DNA of 64,000 nt, taken from positions 26,956,345 through 27,020,344 of the forward strand of contig NC_135381.1 of assembly GCF_049243985.1 (NCBI RefSeq), read 5' to 3'. Made by a program: the position numbers and the translations under genes. Positions 41,409 to 52,202 of the stretch are shown here, in pieces. This DNA comes from Paroedura picta. Lineage: Eukaryota; Chordata; Lepidosauria; Squamata; Gekkonidae. Each line of letters begins with the position of its first letter. The first letter of the stretch is position 1. The notes below the pieces were generated by a model that saw only the letters and a program-made list of their open reading frames with translations, was not told the origin of the DNA and searched no databases.

Positions 41409-41553
41409 TCAAGTGGGTAGCCGTGTTAGTCTGAAGTAGCACAATAAAATCAGAGTCCAGTAGCACCTTTAAGACCAGCAAAGATTTATTCAAGGCGTGA
41501 GCTTTTGAGTGAGTGCTTAAAGGTGCTAGCTACTGGACCCTGATTTTATAGTA
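41409..41553. repeat. Foldback 'GTAGCACCTTTAAGACC' repeat, copy 4
   Basis: This copy has the complete left arm ('gtgggtagccgtgttagtctg', then 'aagtagcacaataaaatcag') and a shorter right arm ending 'ctactggaccctgattttat'. Confidence 0.75.
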
Positions 41554-42184
41554 AGAACCAGAGTTAACATTACAGAAGATGTGGTGCTTAGTTCTGTGTG
41601 CTGTAATTACTTAACATTCATACAGCATGTACATGGTTCTGAGTGCTTCAGTAGTATATTAGTTTGTTGTCATTTTTACATCAGCCTTGTATAGGGAGGT
41701 TGGTGTTAGTAGCACAGTGAAGATGGAAGTTTTAGGCTGAAAGAGCTCTAAGCTAGGTAGCTTGAATTCACTATTGATTTTATTCCTCAGTTGTAAGCAA
41801 CTTCCAAGAAAATAGTGTCCAGTATAAATTTTTATTTCTATATAAGGTTTGAATATGTCCATTTTTAGCTGAGACGTTTTTGCGTTAATTGTGCTGAAGG
41901 ATCATCACCAGAGGCAAGTGAGCACTACTTCATTTGAAACTTGTTTTACAGGACTAAGTACTGCCCTGTTTTGGGAGCAACCAGTAGAGCTACTTGTGGA
42001 GTCACAGTAGATTGTGAAACAACTAACAAACTCTACCACAAAGTTTTCCCCCTCTACAATGAATGTTTACTGTCAAGAGCACCAGTGGTGAATTGTGGAT
42101 AGGCAGGCTGAGGAAAACCTGAGGTCAGTAGAACAAAAGGATCAGTAGAACAAAAGGAAATACAATGGGCAAAATATACAAAGT

Positions 42185-42234
42185 GAAAGCAATTAACCCA
42201 ATGTATAGGCCTATACATTGGGCTAATTGCTTTC
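42185..42234. repeat. 50-bp near-perfect palindrome without spacer
   Basis: The arms are 25 bp, beginning GAAAGCAATTAACCC and centred at 42209/42210 (TATAGG|CCTATA). There is one mismatch per arm pair. It lies in unassigned sequence between NKAP and ZBTB33. Confidence 0.95.
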
Positions 42235-42666
42235 CCTGAGGAAAAGATGGGGCAGGTCCTTGCTCCCTCTCCATCTTAAAAGGAGCAGTTCTTATCTGTT
42301 ACTGCCTCTGTAATTGTTCACATAAGCAGCCTTAATCTCAAAGTCTCTAAGGGTGTAGAACTGAGAATGAGAAACACCTTGGAATACCTGTTTGATGCTG
42401 TGAATGAGCTGGAGACAAAAATATGTTTTAACAAAGAGTAATGAATCAAAAGGATGCCAATGCAGCTTCCATAAAGAATTGAATTTTTCCTTATATTGCA
42501 AAAGCACATGGTACATTGAATCCTCATAGTTAGAATTTTTATATTGTTTCTTTAGGAATGGATCCACAAACTTTAGAAGTAGTCCATGAGATAAAGAGCA
42601 CCTTCATTGTTTCTATTTATAGGAAAGCAAGGGACTGTATGGACAAGTAAGTGGCACAAAGTGGGC

Positions 42667-43210
42667 TTAGGTTTATTTATTTATTACATTTCCATACTAC
42701 CTTCTCTTGTGGCTCAGGGTATTTTACAGTAAGCGTTCACAGCTCATAAACCATTGTGCCAATACAATACAGTGGTACAATACAATAAAATCATTAGCAA
42801 TTATAAACTTATAATATTTTGAACATTATAGCTTATAACTGTATAACATTTAACTGTTAACTGCACAACTGTAAGTGCAACCTTTAAGTGTGTGGCTGAG
42901 TCGGGAGTCGCCCTGTGCTGTGTTTGCTGGGTGCAGCTGTTGTTGTTGGTGGCTTCTGGGGGCTCTAGTTGATGGTGTTGTTTCTTTGGCCTTGACTGAA
43001 AGCTTGGTGGAAGAGCTCTATTTTGCAGGCTCTGTGGAATTGTTTTAGCTCTGGCAGGGCTATGATCTCTTCTGGGAGCTCATTCCACCAAGTGGTGGCC
43101 AGGGCGGAGAAATCCCTGGCTCTGGCCAGGGCCAGACAGCCCCCCTGAGGCCAGGGATCACCAGCTTGTGGCAGTTTGAAGAGAGTAATGCTGGGGGGGG
43201 GGGCATAGGT
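42667..43210 (-). mobile_element. L2 LINE 3' region
   Basis: The reversed L2 tail ('tttccatactaccttctcttgtggctcagg') is followed by the conserved 3' coding end ('gggagctcattccaccaagtggtggccagg', then 'ccagggatcaccag'). Confidence 0.75.
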
Positions 43211-43344
43211 TGCGTTCTGTCACAAGACAGAAAAAAGGGGCATTAGCTCAGATAGCATTAGGAGATTAGCTGTGTTTGGGGAGTTATGACCAATAGTTAC
43301 CAGGTGCTTGAACTTATGATGTGTGTTACTTTTTAAAAATGAGT

Positions 43345-43530
43345 AGACTTGAACCAATGTGGTATAGGGATTGGAACGCTGGACTGAGAAGATCCCAGTT
43401 CAAATTCCTGCTGGGTATAAAACTGACTGAATGATCTTGGGCCATTCAGTCTCAGCATAACCCACTTCACAGGGATGTTGTGAAGATAAAATAGTCAGGT
43501 TAGCAAAGTATGTCTTAGCTTTTAGGAAAA
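43345..43530 (+). mobile_element. tRNA-derived SINE, plus orientation
   Basis: The head 'aatgtggtatagggattggaacgctgg' and B-box-like 'cagttcaaattcc' are followed by 'tgatcttgggccattcagtctcag' and 'cataacccacttcacagggatgttgtg'. This is a well-preserved SINE body. Confidence 0.7.
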
Positions 43531-43654
43531 ATATATTAAATAAGAAAATTCTGTTAAAGTAGCATTAAAATTATTAGGTACATAAATAGATCTATAAATG
43601 ATGAGTCAGAGGCAATGCCTGCGAACACCAGTTCAGCACCAATTGTTGTTATTG

Positions 43655-43905
43655 TTGTTAGGTGCGAAGTCGTGTCTGACCCATTGCCACCCCATGGACA
43701 ATGATCCTCCACAACTTGTCCATTGGGTTTTCATGGCAAAGATACTGGAGTGGTTTGCCATTTCCTTCTCCAGTGGATCACCTTTTGTCAGAACTCTCAG
43801 CTATGACCTGTCCGTCTTGGGTGGCCCTGCATGGCATAGCTCATAGCTTCTCTGAGCTACGCAAGCCCCCTTGCCACGGCAAGGCACGATCCTTGAAGGT
43901 GGCAG
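43655..43905 (-). mobile_element. BovB-type RTE or Sauria SINE tail region
   Basis: It starts with 'taggtgcgaagtcgtgtctgaccca', the reverse of the BovB 3' end at 21170-21190. It continues with 'ttcatggcaaagatactggagtggtttgccat', the sequence shared by BovB tails and Sauria SINEs. Confidence 0.7.
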
Positions 43906-44429
43906 CACCAATTAATGAACAGTAAAATAAGGCTTTTGCTTTATTCTGCATTTATTCATTTCCCGGAGGCAGCTGGTTGTTGTGTACTCAAACCTAAACA
44001 CACGTACTAAAGAGTAAGTCCCATTGACCTCTGTTTCTGAATAAGTGATACAATATCACAATTTTGGGAACTAACAGGTCAGTTGCTTGAAAGTCTGTAC
44101 TTGTTTTTTGCTGTGACAGCATTTAAATTATTGGTCTCTGGCTCTAGTTCTATGGAGAATACCACAAAGCACTTTCAGAATTCAGTAAAGTACTCAGAAG
44201 ACTGAATCCTCCAGGGCTGCTAACAGATAAGCTGCATTTGCAAACCAAGGAATGAGTCATTTCAGATTACCTGGTCATCTGAATAGGTGCTCTCGCCTAA
44301 CTAAAGACTAAATGTCAATAGGAGATTAAAGCTGAATAGACACCTCTGCTTCCCAGGTCTTTATAGTAATGTGTTTTCAATTAATCAACATCTTTTTGAT
44401 GTGCTAAGAATGTGTTGATTGTAAGGCTC

Positions 44430-44720
44430 TATATTATTTGTTTATATTTATTTAAAACATTAATTAAGCATCTGTATCTCTTGTGGAACATGGCAGTTTA
44501 CAATATAAATAAAATATTATTGAAGATCTTACAGCAAAAATCAATTTTTAAAACTCTAATTAGGACAGCTAGTAAATAATACTAAATTAGTCAAGTGCTA
44601 TCCTAAACAAACAAACAAACCCTGTCTTCAACTGCCTCCTGAATAAAGAGAAGGCCAGGTGCACCTCCCTGGGGAGAATGTTCCATAGTTGTGGGACTGC
44701 ACTTAGTCACTGCAGTATCA
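44430..44720 (-). mobile_element. L2 LINE 3' region, old
   Basis: 'aagcatctgtatctcttgtggaacatggcagtttacaat' and, further on, 'ctccctggggagaatgttccatagttgtgggac' are reversed L2 3' segments. Another worn L2-like tail lies at 44850-44925. Confidence 0.6.
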
Positions 44721-45419
44721 TGCAACCTTTGTAGAGGCAGAAAGTACTATCTAGAGAAGATTGCAAAGCAAAAGTGTATCCATGTTACATTTTCTATTTC
44801 ATGTCTTTGGTTTAATTGACACCCTGCAGCTCAGTCAGCAATTGCAATTTTATTTATTTACATAATTCATGCCCTGCCTATCTGCCCTTACAAGAGCCAC
44901 CAAGGTGTCTAATAATAATTCATAATAAAATGGCATTATAAAACCCTTCATAAATATACATCATTTAAACAACCGTGAAGTTTTAAAAAGTTAAAAGACA
45001 CAGACAAGCTAAATTAATTCCCTACAAAATATTGTTTCTAAAAGGGCAGCGTTTATAGGCAAGTCATTTGACGCAATTGACCTTGCTTTTAAAATTTAAT
45101 CTGCTGCACAAATTCTTTTTAGTTTACTTGGCGGAATAAGCATGTTTGAGCAATTCACTTTCCATTTCCTTAATCTTCTGAAAGGCCAATCCCCCTAATA
45201 TCCCGCCAGCATAAATGTGCAGAGGCGAAGTCCTTGTAGCAACAATCCTAAAGACCTGAGAATAAGGTCCTCTGAACAAAATAGGACTTGCTTAGATTTG
45301 CGGGACGTCGATTTTTATATGGCATATAAAATAGGTTTATTTTGAAATGAGTTTTGGGACATCTGTAGCCAGCTTTTCTCTATCTCGTTCAAACCAGAGG
45401 CGCAGTGATTTAAAATTGC

Positions 45420-46170
45420 TCTCACGCAACCCTTTGGCGGCCGTCACATCACCGATGTCATACTTGCAAATGCAAGCTAAGATTCAAGAAACGGCGCTGC
45501 CATATTAATGGAGCGGGAAGTTGGCTCGGCTATTTCTGTGCTTCCCGGGGGGGGAGAGGGCTGCCGCTTTCCCGTGGCGGAAGTTCCCGAAGTGCTCCGC
45601 GTGCGCTCGGCTCTGGGCTCGGGCAGGAGAGCGAACCGGCATTTTTCTCACGGCTTCGAGCACAGTCACGGCCGCCCAGCGCCGACGCGTCTGTCCACAG
45701 CGCTCTCTGGCGGCCGCTGGTCAGCCGGGGAGGGAGGGCGGGCGGGCGCTGGGCACGAGTGAGGAGGCGAGCGGCCGGCCTCGTTGCGTGGCGGAAGGAG
45801 CGTGGCTGGCAGCTGGCGGAGGCGAGGTAATGGGCCTCTTTCTTCTTCCCTGGGTTAGTCCGCGCGGGCCCCCGGAGCCTGGGCCCTGCATGGCTCGTTC
45901 TTCCGCTGGCGGGGAGCGCCTCCTTTGTGCGGCCCGCCGCTTCCGCCCTCTCCCACCCAGGGGGCACGGCGGGCGGGCGCCGTCGAGGCCGCCCCACCCA
46001 CCTGCCCGTCCGTCAGTGGCTCTGGGGGAAAAGGGGGGAAGTGGCGACAGATTCCCCCCCCCCCCCAACGGGCCCTTCTGCACTCCGCCGCCACTGCCCT
46101 GACGTTCCGCACCCCGGCCAGTGCTTCCCACGCTGTCCTCGTCGCTTTGCTCCCTCAGAGTGGGGTCATG
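45420..46170 (+). promoter_or_regulatory. ZBTB33: CpG island, probable ZBTB33 promoter and 5' non-coding exon
   Basis: About 700 bp are strongly GC- and CpG-rich with no TATA box. A good donor (GGCGAG|GTAATGG) follows base 45826, which would end a non-coding first exon spliced to the acceptor before the Kaiso ATG 4.4 kb away, as in the mammalian gene. The open frames here are composition artefacts. Confidence 0.6.
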
Positions 46171-46424
46171 CGTTAGGAGGTGGGAGTCGGGTCTGGGATC
46201 CCCGGCCTGCAGTCCCCCGGCGGCCGTGGAAGCTTTCTGGGTGACCTCGGGCCAGGCCCCCACTCTTGGCCTAACCCACTTAGCAGCGCGGTTGTGAGGA
46301 TGAACATGGAGGAGAGGAGTGTGTGATCTCCAGGGAGCAGGAGTGGGGGGGGGGTATACACTGCTCCACTCTCCTTCAAGACTGAGGGATTCCAGTCCCC
46401 AGGGGATCCCCTGGTTTTACAGCT

Positions 46425-46682
46425 CAGAGAAGAGTTGGCTTTTATACCCGAAGGAGTCTCAAAGCAGATTGCACTCACCTTTGCTTTCCACTTCCCACAA
46501 CAGACACCTGTGAGGTAGGTGAGTCTGAGAGAGCTTTAACAGGGCTGCTCTTTGAGAATGGCTCTGACAGGACTGTGACTAGCCGAAAGTCATCCAGCTG
46601 GCTGCATGTGGAGGAGCGGTGGATCAAAGCCTGCTCTGCAGTTCAGAAGTTGCTGCTTTTAACCACTACACCAAGCTGGTGA
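46425..46682 (-). mobile_element. tRNA SINE with L2-like tail
   Basis: The reversed L2-like tail ('agagttggcttttatacccgaaggagtctcaaagc') is followed by the 'ccacaacagacacctgtgaggtagg' body and a tRNA-like head ('ggtgtagtggttaaaagcagc' on the minus strand). Confidence 0.75.
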
Positions 46683-46683
46683 A

Positions 46684-46835
46684 GATCAGTTTCCCTTGAG
46701 AAAATGGCTGTTTTGGAGGGTGAACCCTATAGCATTAGACTCCATTGAGGTCCTTCTGCACCTCAAATCCTTCCCACTGTCAACTTTGTCACCAAAGTCT
46801 CCAGGCATTTCCCAGTCTAGAGCTGGCAACCATAT
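46684..46835 (-). mobile_element. Squamate 'CCAGCTCTGGGTTGG' repeat, reverse copy
   Basis: This is the reverse of the element at 23262: it starts with 'cttgagaaaatggctgttttggaggg' and ends 'ttcccagtctagagctggcaac'. Confidence 0.6.
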
Positions 46836-48003
46836 TCAAAACCCATACGTATTGCTCCCCCCCATCTGTTCTACTGTGGTATATTACATCTTTCCAGCTA
46901 TTTTAAGAGTTTCCTTCCTCAAAGTAGGCAGCACTTCTTCTGAACTATGAAAGTGATGCACAGTCTGTCCTAAATAAACATGCAGTAGTGGTTAACCTAG
47001 AGCTGCACTAATCTCTCCTTTTTGCCCTTTTTGTTGCCTCATGGGGGATTGTAAAGCACACGTGACAGGTTGTAGGATACAGCTGGTGGGTAGGACTGGA
47101 CTTTGTGGGTTACGACGCCTGATGTCCCTGGGTACCTCGTAGGGACAGTTAGGGTTCCACCAACTGGAGTCCTTAATGGAGGCATCTCACTGCTGTTAGA
47201 AACAGGGTGTTGGCCTAGATTCCACCTATTTGCCACTGACAGAAACACAGGATCCATAGTGGTAGTGACAATTATGTTCTTGTTCTTGAACGTGTCTGAT
47301 TTTAAAATGAAGTAACATTTTAGAATAAAGTAACCCTACCTGTAAGGGTATTTCTTCCACAGTAATACTTCATTTGTCATAAGTGATGAAAATCTTCTCA
47401 TTTTGTATATGCATAGGCACTTTAAGGTGATTCTCTTGCAGTTTGTGTCTCACATTAGCGCAGCGTCTAGTTATGATGCTTTCTGATTTTTTTAATTGCT
47501 TCTTGTGACAGTTCCCTTCACTTTTGTGCATGTGGGAACCAAAACCAGATGCAGAATTGAACTTCTAGCTGAGTCTCTGTTTCTGTACATAGTGGGAGGA
47601 AGATAATATATAGAGTTGATGTTGGTACTGTAGTCGTACATGTCAAAAGGAATCATTAAGTTGCTTTTCTGTTCTCTTCCCATGCAAAACCTGTTGTTCC
47701 AGTCACAGAAAAAATTCTCTGCATGGCAGTTCTCTGTGCTTCATGTCTAGGGTTGCCAGCCATCTTGTTCTCAGTTTCCTTTAACAAAAGTTTTTAAAAG
47801 TAGGTGAAGCTTTTTCCTGATAGTGCATCAGAGGTAAAACTTTTCCTAACTTTTTGTAAATCAAGCTACCATTAAAAGTTCTTAGCAGGTTAAATAAAAA
47901 AGGCAACCTGCTTCTCCAGTCTTTTTTTTAAAGTATAAAATGCCCAGCTCTTTGCAAAACCTTTCAACTTTATTTAGATTAGTATCTTTGCTAGGAATCA
48001 GAG
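46836..48003. other. Presumed ZBTB33 5' intron, unassigned part
   Basis: Nothing is firmly recognised in this stretch. Confidence 0.45.
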
Positions 48004-48438
48004 TAGGACCAAGCCCTATGAAGATAGGTTGAGGGACTTGGGAATGTTCAGCCTGGAGAAAAGGAGGTTGAGAGGGGACATGATAGCCCTCTTTAAGTAT
48101 TTGAAAGGTTGTCACTTGGAGGAGGGCAGGATGCTGTTTCTGCTGGCTGCAGAGGAGAGGACACGCAGTAATGGGTTTAAACTTCAAGTACAACGATATA
48201 GGCTAGATATCAGGAAAAAGTTTTTCACAGTCAGAGTAGTTCAGCAGTGGAATAGACTGCCTAAGGAGGTGGTGAGCTCCCCCTCACTGGAAGTCTTCAA
48301 GCAAAGGTTGGATACACACTTTTCTTGGATGCTTTAGGATGCTTAGGGCTAATCCTGCGTTGAGCAGGGGGTTGGACTAGATGGCCTGTATGGCCCCTTC
48401 CAACTCATTCTATGATTCTATGATTCTATGATTCTATA
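48004..48438 (+). mobile_element. CR1 LINE 3' end with (ATTCTATG)n tail
   Basis: The translation gives [20 protein letters not shown] and [14 protein letters not shown], the CR1 C-terminal end. The 3' region follows ('gttggactagatggcctgtatggccccttccaac') with a perfect run of ATTCTATG units at 48413-48436. The coding end is nearly uninterrupted, so the copy is fairly young. Confidence 0.92.
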
Positions 48439-49147
48439 ACAAAAGACAGCAAATATTCTTAAAGGTTTTTGAAAAATCTCAGTGGACTCCCTTTTCCAGT
48501 GTAATTTTTGAGGGAAGCACCCTCTGTACAAAAGTTGTACAGTACATTTTAGTTGAACCAAACTGTCATAAAGCTTTACAGCCTTTACAGTTCCATACAA
48601 TGAAGTTTTTAAAGGTAGAGAAAGAATAAATTTCAGCTATGATGTCTTGTCTTCATCTTGTGTAGAATACCTTGCAGTCTCAGCATAACCTACCTTACAG
48701 GGATGTCCTTCTGTTGGAGAAGGCACTAAGACTGTGATAGATTTTACAGCTTCCTTCTGTCAAATCTACCTCCAATGGAGAATGGCTTTTTTCAATGGAG
48801 AAAGTATTTTTTGAGCAGCAGAAAAGCTTCTCTGCAGTAGGGAGTTAGAGGATCCATTTTGTCAGAAAGGATCCAACCCCAACCCATGGTAATTTTTTAA
48901 TTTTATTTTTGGGTGATCAGACTAACTATAAATGTGTTATCAGGAGATTGGTAAAATGTATGCCTTATGAGTGATATTTGCACAGACTTGTACTGTAGAG
49001 GCTTATAAATATTTATAACATTTCTGCAAGTTAGCTCTGGAGGAAGTTAAGTTTCATGGAGAGTATTTGGTTTCATATTTTTCAAAAGTACTTTGCTGCT
49101 AGCCGCATGGTAATTTGAGTTTTTCTTAAGAAAGGAACTTTTGAGAT

Positions 49148-49365
49148 TAGACCATCAGAAGAAAGAGTTCGTTCTTATATGCCACTTTTCTCTACCCAAA
49201 GGAGTCTCAAAGTGGCTTACATTCACCTTCCCTTTCCTCTCCCCACAACAGACACCCTGTGAGGGAGGTGAGGCTGAGAGAGCCCGGATATTACTGCTCA
49301 GTCGGAACAGTTTTATCAGTGCCGTGGTGAGCCGAAGTTCACCCAGTTGGTTGCATATGGGGGGG
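49148..49365 (-). mobile_element. tRNA SINE with L2-like tail, head-truncated
   Basis: It shows the L2-like tail ('cttatatgccacttttctctacccaaagg') and the body ('ccacaacagacaccctgtgagggaggtgaggc', 'ttcacccagttgg'). The tRNA head is missing. Confidence 0.75.
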
Positions 49366-49451
49366 GGGAAGAATTGTAAACTATAATTGTAAACTATAAA
49401 CATTGCTTTTTCATACGAACAATGTGGTTAAGGTAATCCCCCCTCCCTGGT

Positions 49452-49544
49452 CATTCATTCATTCATTCATTCATTCATTCATTCATTCATTCATTCATTC
49501 ATTCATTCATTCATTCATTCATTCATTCATTCATTCATTCATTC
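49452..49544. repeat. (ATTC)n microsatellite
   Basis: About 23 uninterrupted ATTC units; such a pure long run is expected to be length-variable. Confidence 0.97.
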
Positions 49545-50183
49545 TACTTATTTACCACTGCTCACTATGACGTCTCAGGTTGGTGACAGAGAAACAGGAA
49601 AATACATTAAATCTTTGCAGCCAATTATTGTTATTGTTATTGTTTCTGGAGCAGGGATAAGAGAAGGCCCTACTGCAAGTTGCAGTAATCCACTCTAGAG
49701 GTGACTTTTGCATGGATCACTGTGGCTAGGTGTCCTGGGGGTCAGATAGGGTGCTAGTAGCTTCACTACTATACAGCATAATGTGTATGCAGTTTGTGTT
49801 TATGAGCTCATTAAGGATATTAAATGGAAATATTCATTTTAATTGAATTTATTTTCAAATAAATTTGGGCAGGACGGTAACTCTAAGCAGAGATAAATAT
49901 CTTTAAGATCTCTTTCAGTACTGAGGCATTATGAATTTCTAAGCAAATTAATCACATAAAAGAATGAAGTCAAATTAACTGACATTCCGGTTTAGAAAGT
50001 ATCATTCTGGTTTAAATCCAATAAGGAGCTTTGTTGACTAGGTCTTTGTACATGTCTTTGTACATGCCTGGACTGTGCTTAGAGATATTTTAAAATAAGG
50101 CACAGTGAGAATTCTGAATGCACACTGACTATTCTGTTGCAGAGAGATCTGATGATTCTTCTCTTTATATTCTTGCTGTAGGA

Positions 50184-52202
50184 ATGGAGACCAGAAAGCT
50201 AATTACTGCAACAGACAACCAGTACTCTGGTATGCTGTTAAAGGCTTTGGATGAGCAGCGTGGCCTTGGAGTTTTCTGTGACGTTACAGTTATTGTGGAG
50301 GACCGGAAATTTCGAGCCCATAGAAATGTCCTTTCAGCATCAAGCACTTACTTTCACGAGCTCTTCTCAGTCGCAGGGCAAGTGGTGGAGTTGAACTTCA
50401 TAAGAGCAGAGATTTTTGCAGAAATTCTCAACTATATCTACAGTTCCAGAATAGTCAGAGTAAGATCAGACTTGCTGGATGAATTAATTAAATCTGGGCA
50501 GTTGCTTGGAGTTAAATTTCTTGCTGATCTTGGTGCTCCTTTGCAACAGGTGAAAAACATGGCAGGGGATATCAAGCCTGACCCTTTGGAACAGCGCAGT
50601 TTGGATGCAAATGGCCTCGAAGCACAAAAACCTCCAGGGCAGAGTCAAAACCTGATTGCTGGCAAACCTGTTATCACAGAATCATTTTCTTTGTATGGTG
50701 AGGAGTGTGATGCCACAAAGATTACTATTAGTGATTCTGATGATGATGATGTCGTCTTCTGCGCAGAGCTTGTGCCTCCGAAGGATCGGCCTCAGGAGAC
50801 CAAATCTATAACACAGAACCAGCCTTGTCCCAACACTGCTGGGAGCTCTGACCAAACCAACTGTAGCAATGCTGGTTCTCCCCCTCCGCCAGCTGTAGGG
50901 ACATCCCCAAGACCAGATTTACCTACAGCTCAGCCAAATCCGACTGAAAGCCAAGTGACTCCTGAATCACTTGCCCCTTCTGCTCCAAAACCCGTGACTT
51001 CTAATGTCCTTATGTTAAACCAATCACAGATAAGTTCTTCACCAAGTGTTGGTTCATCCCATGAAATTGAGGTCTCTCCAATACCTGAGGAGAATCAGCA
51101 ACCATCTAACAATGATTCCTTAACTGACATGGAAACAAATGCCATTGATGAAGAGGAAGAAGAGGAGGAAGATGTGGAAGATGACGATGACATCCTTGGT
51201 TCATCCAGCCCAGGATCTGTGAGCAGCAGCTCTTTGGTTCAGCAGCCTACGACCCCCAAGCCTGCTGCAGCCGAGGCTGCAGGAGCGCAGAAGCAAGTGA
51301 TTAATTTTCCACAAGAACCCACTGCCCCAGCCACAGAGCTCAAAATGAAAATCTCAGATGTCCTTTCCGAAAGCAACACGGATTCTGCGGCAAGCGTTGC
51401 CCCGAAACACATAACCGAAGGCCAGAAGACCATAACTTTAGATACAGCCACTGAAATAGAAGGCTTGTCTACTGGTTGCAAGGTTTATGCAAATATTGGC
51501 GAAGACACGTATGACATAGTCATTCCAGTGAAAGATGAGGCTGATGGAGAAGTCAGGCTTGACGATGTGCCCAGAACATCAGGGGACGATCCTGCAAACA
51601 GAAAGCGTCTAAAAGTGAAACATGATGACCACTATGAACTCATAATGGATGGAAAGGTTTATTATATTTGCATCGTGTGTCGAAGATCCTACGTTTGTCT
51701 AACAAGTTTGCGGAGACATTTTAATGTTCATTCCTGGGAGAAGAAGTATCCGTGTCGCTATTGTGATAAGGTTTTCCCTCTTGCGGAGTACCGCACCAAG
51801 CATGAAATACATCACACTGGTGAGCGAAGGTACCAGTGCTTGGCGTGTGGTCAGTGTTTTATCAACTATCAGGTCATGGCTACACATATAAGATCAGTCC
51901 ATAGCCAGGACCCTTCTGGAGAGTCCAAGCTGTATCGTTTGCATCCTTGTAGGTCCTTGCAGATCAGAAATTATGCTTATATTGCAGGTGGTTCTAACAA
52001 TATACCAATAGTCAATGACAATAATCTTACATATCCAGTTGTCCCCGTAAAAGATGCCTCCCAAGAACCAACACCCACCCCTCCAGCAAAGCCAATGACT
52101 TGGGATGATATCTTTGTTTCACAAGGAAACGAATCGCTTTTTAAACAAAACCCATCAGATGGTAGTACTGAATTTGAGTTTGTGATACCAGAATCCTACT
52201 GA
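50184..52202 (+). CDS. ZBTB33: ZBTB33 (Kaiso), BTB/POZ zinc-finger methyl-DNA-binding repressor
   Basis: Kaiso binds methylated CpG pairs and the TCCTGCNA site, recruits NCoR, and partners p120-catenin. The coding region is one exon of 672 aa, the same length as human. I chose the ATG at 50184 (METRKLITATDNQYSG) because a splice acceptor (tcttgctgtag) ends at 50181 and the human protein starts MESRKLISATDIQYSG; the 22 codons upstream are intron. The BTB domain covers about residues 1-120 (RGLGVFCDVTVIVEDRKFRA, FHELFSVAGQVVELNFIRAE). An acidic stretch (DEEEEEEEDVEDDDD) lies near residue 340. Three C2H2 fingers lie at about 494-573 (ICIVCRRSYVCLTSLRRHF, CRYCDKVFPLAEYRTKHEIH, CLACGQCFINYQVMATHI). 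The conserved end is STEFEFVIPESY. Confidence 0.98.
   Translation: METRKLITATDNQYSGMLLKALDEQRGLGVFCDVTVIVEDRKFRAHRNVLSASSTYFHELFSVAGQVVELNFIRAEIFAEILNYIYSSRIVRVRSDLLDELIKSGQLLGVKFLADLGAPLQQVKNMAGDIKPDPLEQRSLDANGLEAQKPPGQSQNLIAGKPVITESFSLYGEECDATKITISDSDDDDVVFCAELVPPKDRPQETKSITQNQPCPNTAGSSDQTNCSNAGSPPPPAVGTSPRPDLPTAQPNPTESQVTPESLAPSAPKPVTSNVLMLNQSQISSSPSVGSSHEIEVSPIPEENQQPSNNDSLTDMETNAIDEEEEEEEDVEDDDDILGSSSPGSVSSSSLVQQPTTPKPAAAEAAGAQKQVINFPQEPTAPATELKMKISDVLSESNTDSAASVAPKHITEGQKTITLDTATEIEGLSTGCKVYANIGEDTYDIVIPVKDEADGEVRLDDVPRTSGDDPANRKRLKVKHDDHYELIMDGKVYYICIVCRRSYVCLTSLRRHFNVHSWEKKYPCRYCDKVFPLAEYRTKHEIHHTGERRYQCLACGQCFINYQVMATHIRSVHSQDPSGESKLYRLHPCRSLQIRNYAYIAGGSNNIPIVNDNNLTYPVVPVKDASQEPTPTPPAKPMTWDDIFVSQGNESLFKQNPSDGSTEFEFVIPESY

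Noticed and set aside
45521-46102. 193-codon open frame on plus and overlapping long frames on minus
   Set aside because: Long open frames on both strands come from very high GC in a CpG island; there is no domain, and the composition is Arg/Pro/Ala/Gly only.
49452-49544. CRISPR-like or functional tandem array
   Set aside because: It is a plain (ATTC)n microsatellite without spacers.
50118-50183. Upstream in-frame ATG giving Kaiso 22 extra residues
   Set aside because: A polypyrimidine acceptor ends at 50181, directly before the conserved start, so these codons are intron.
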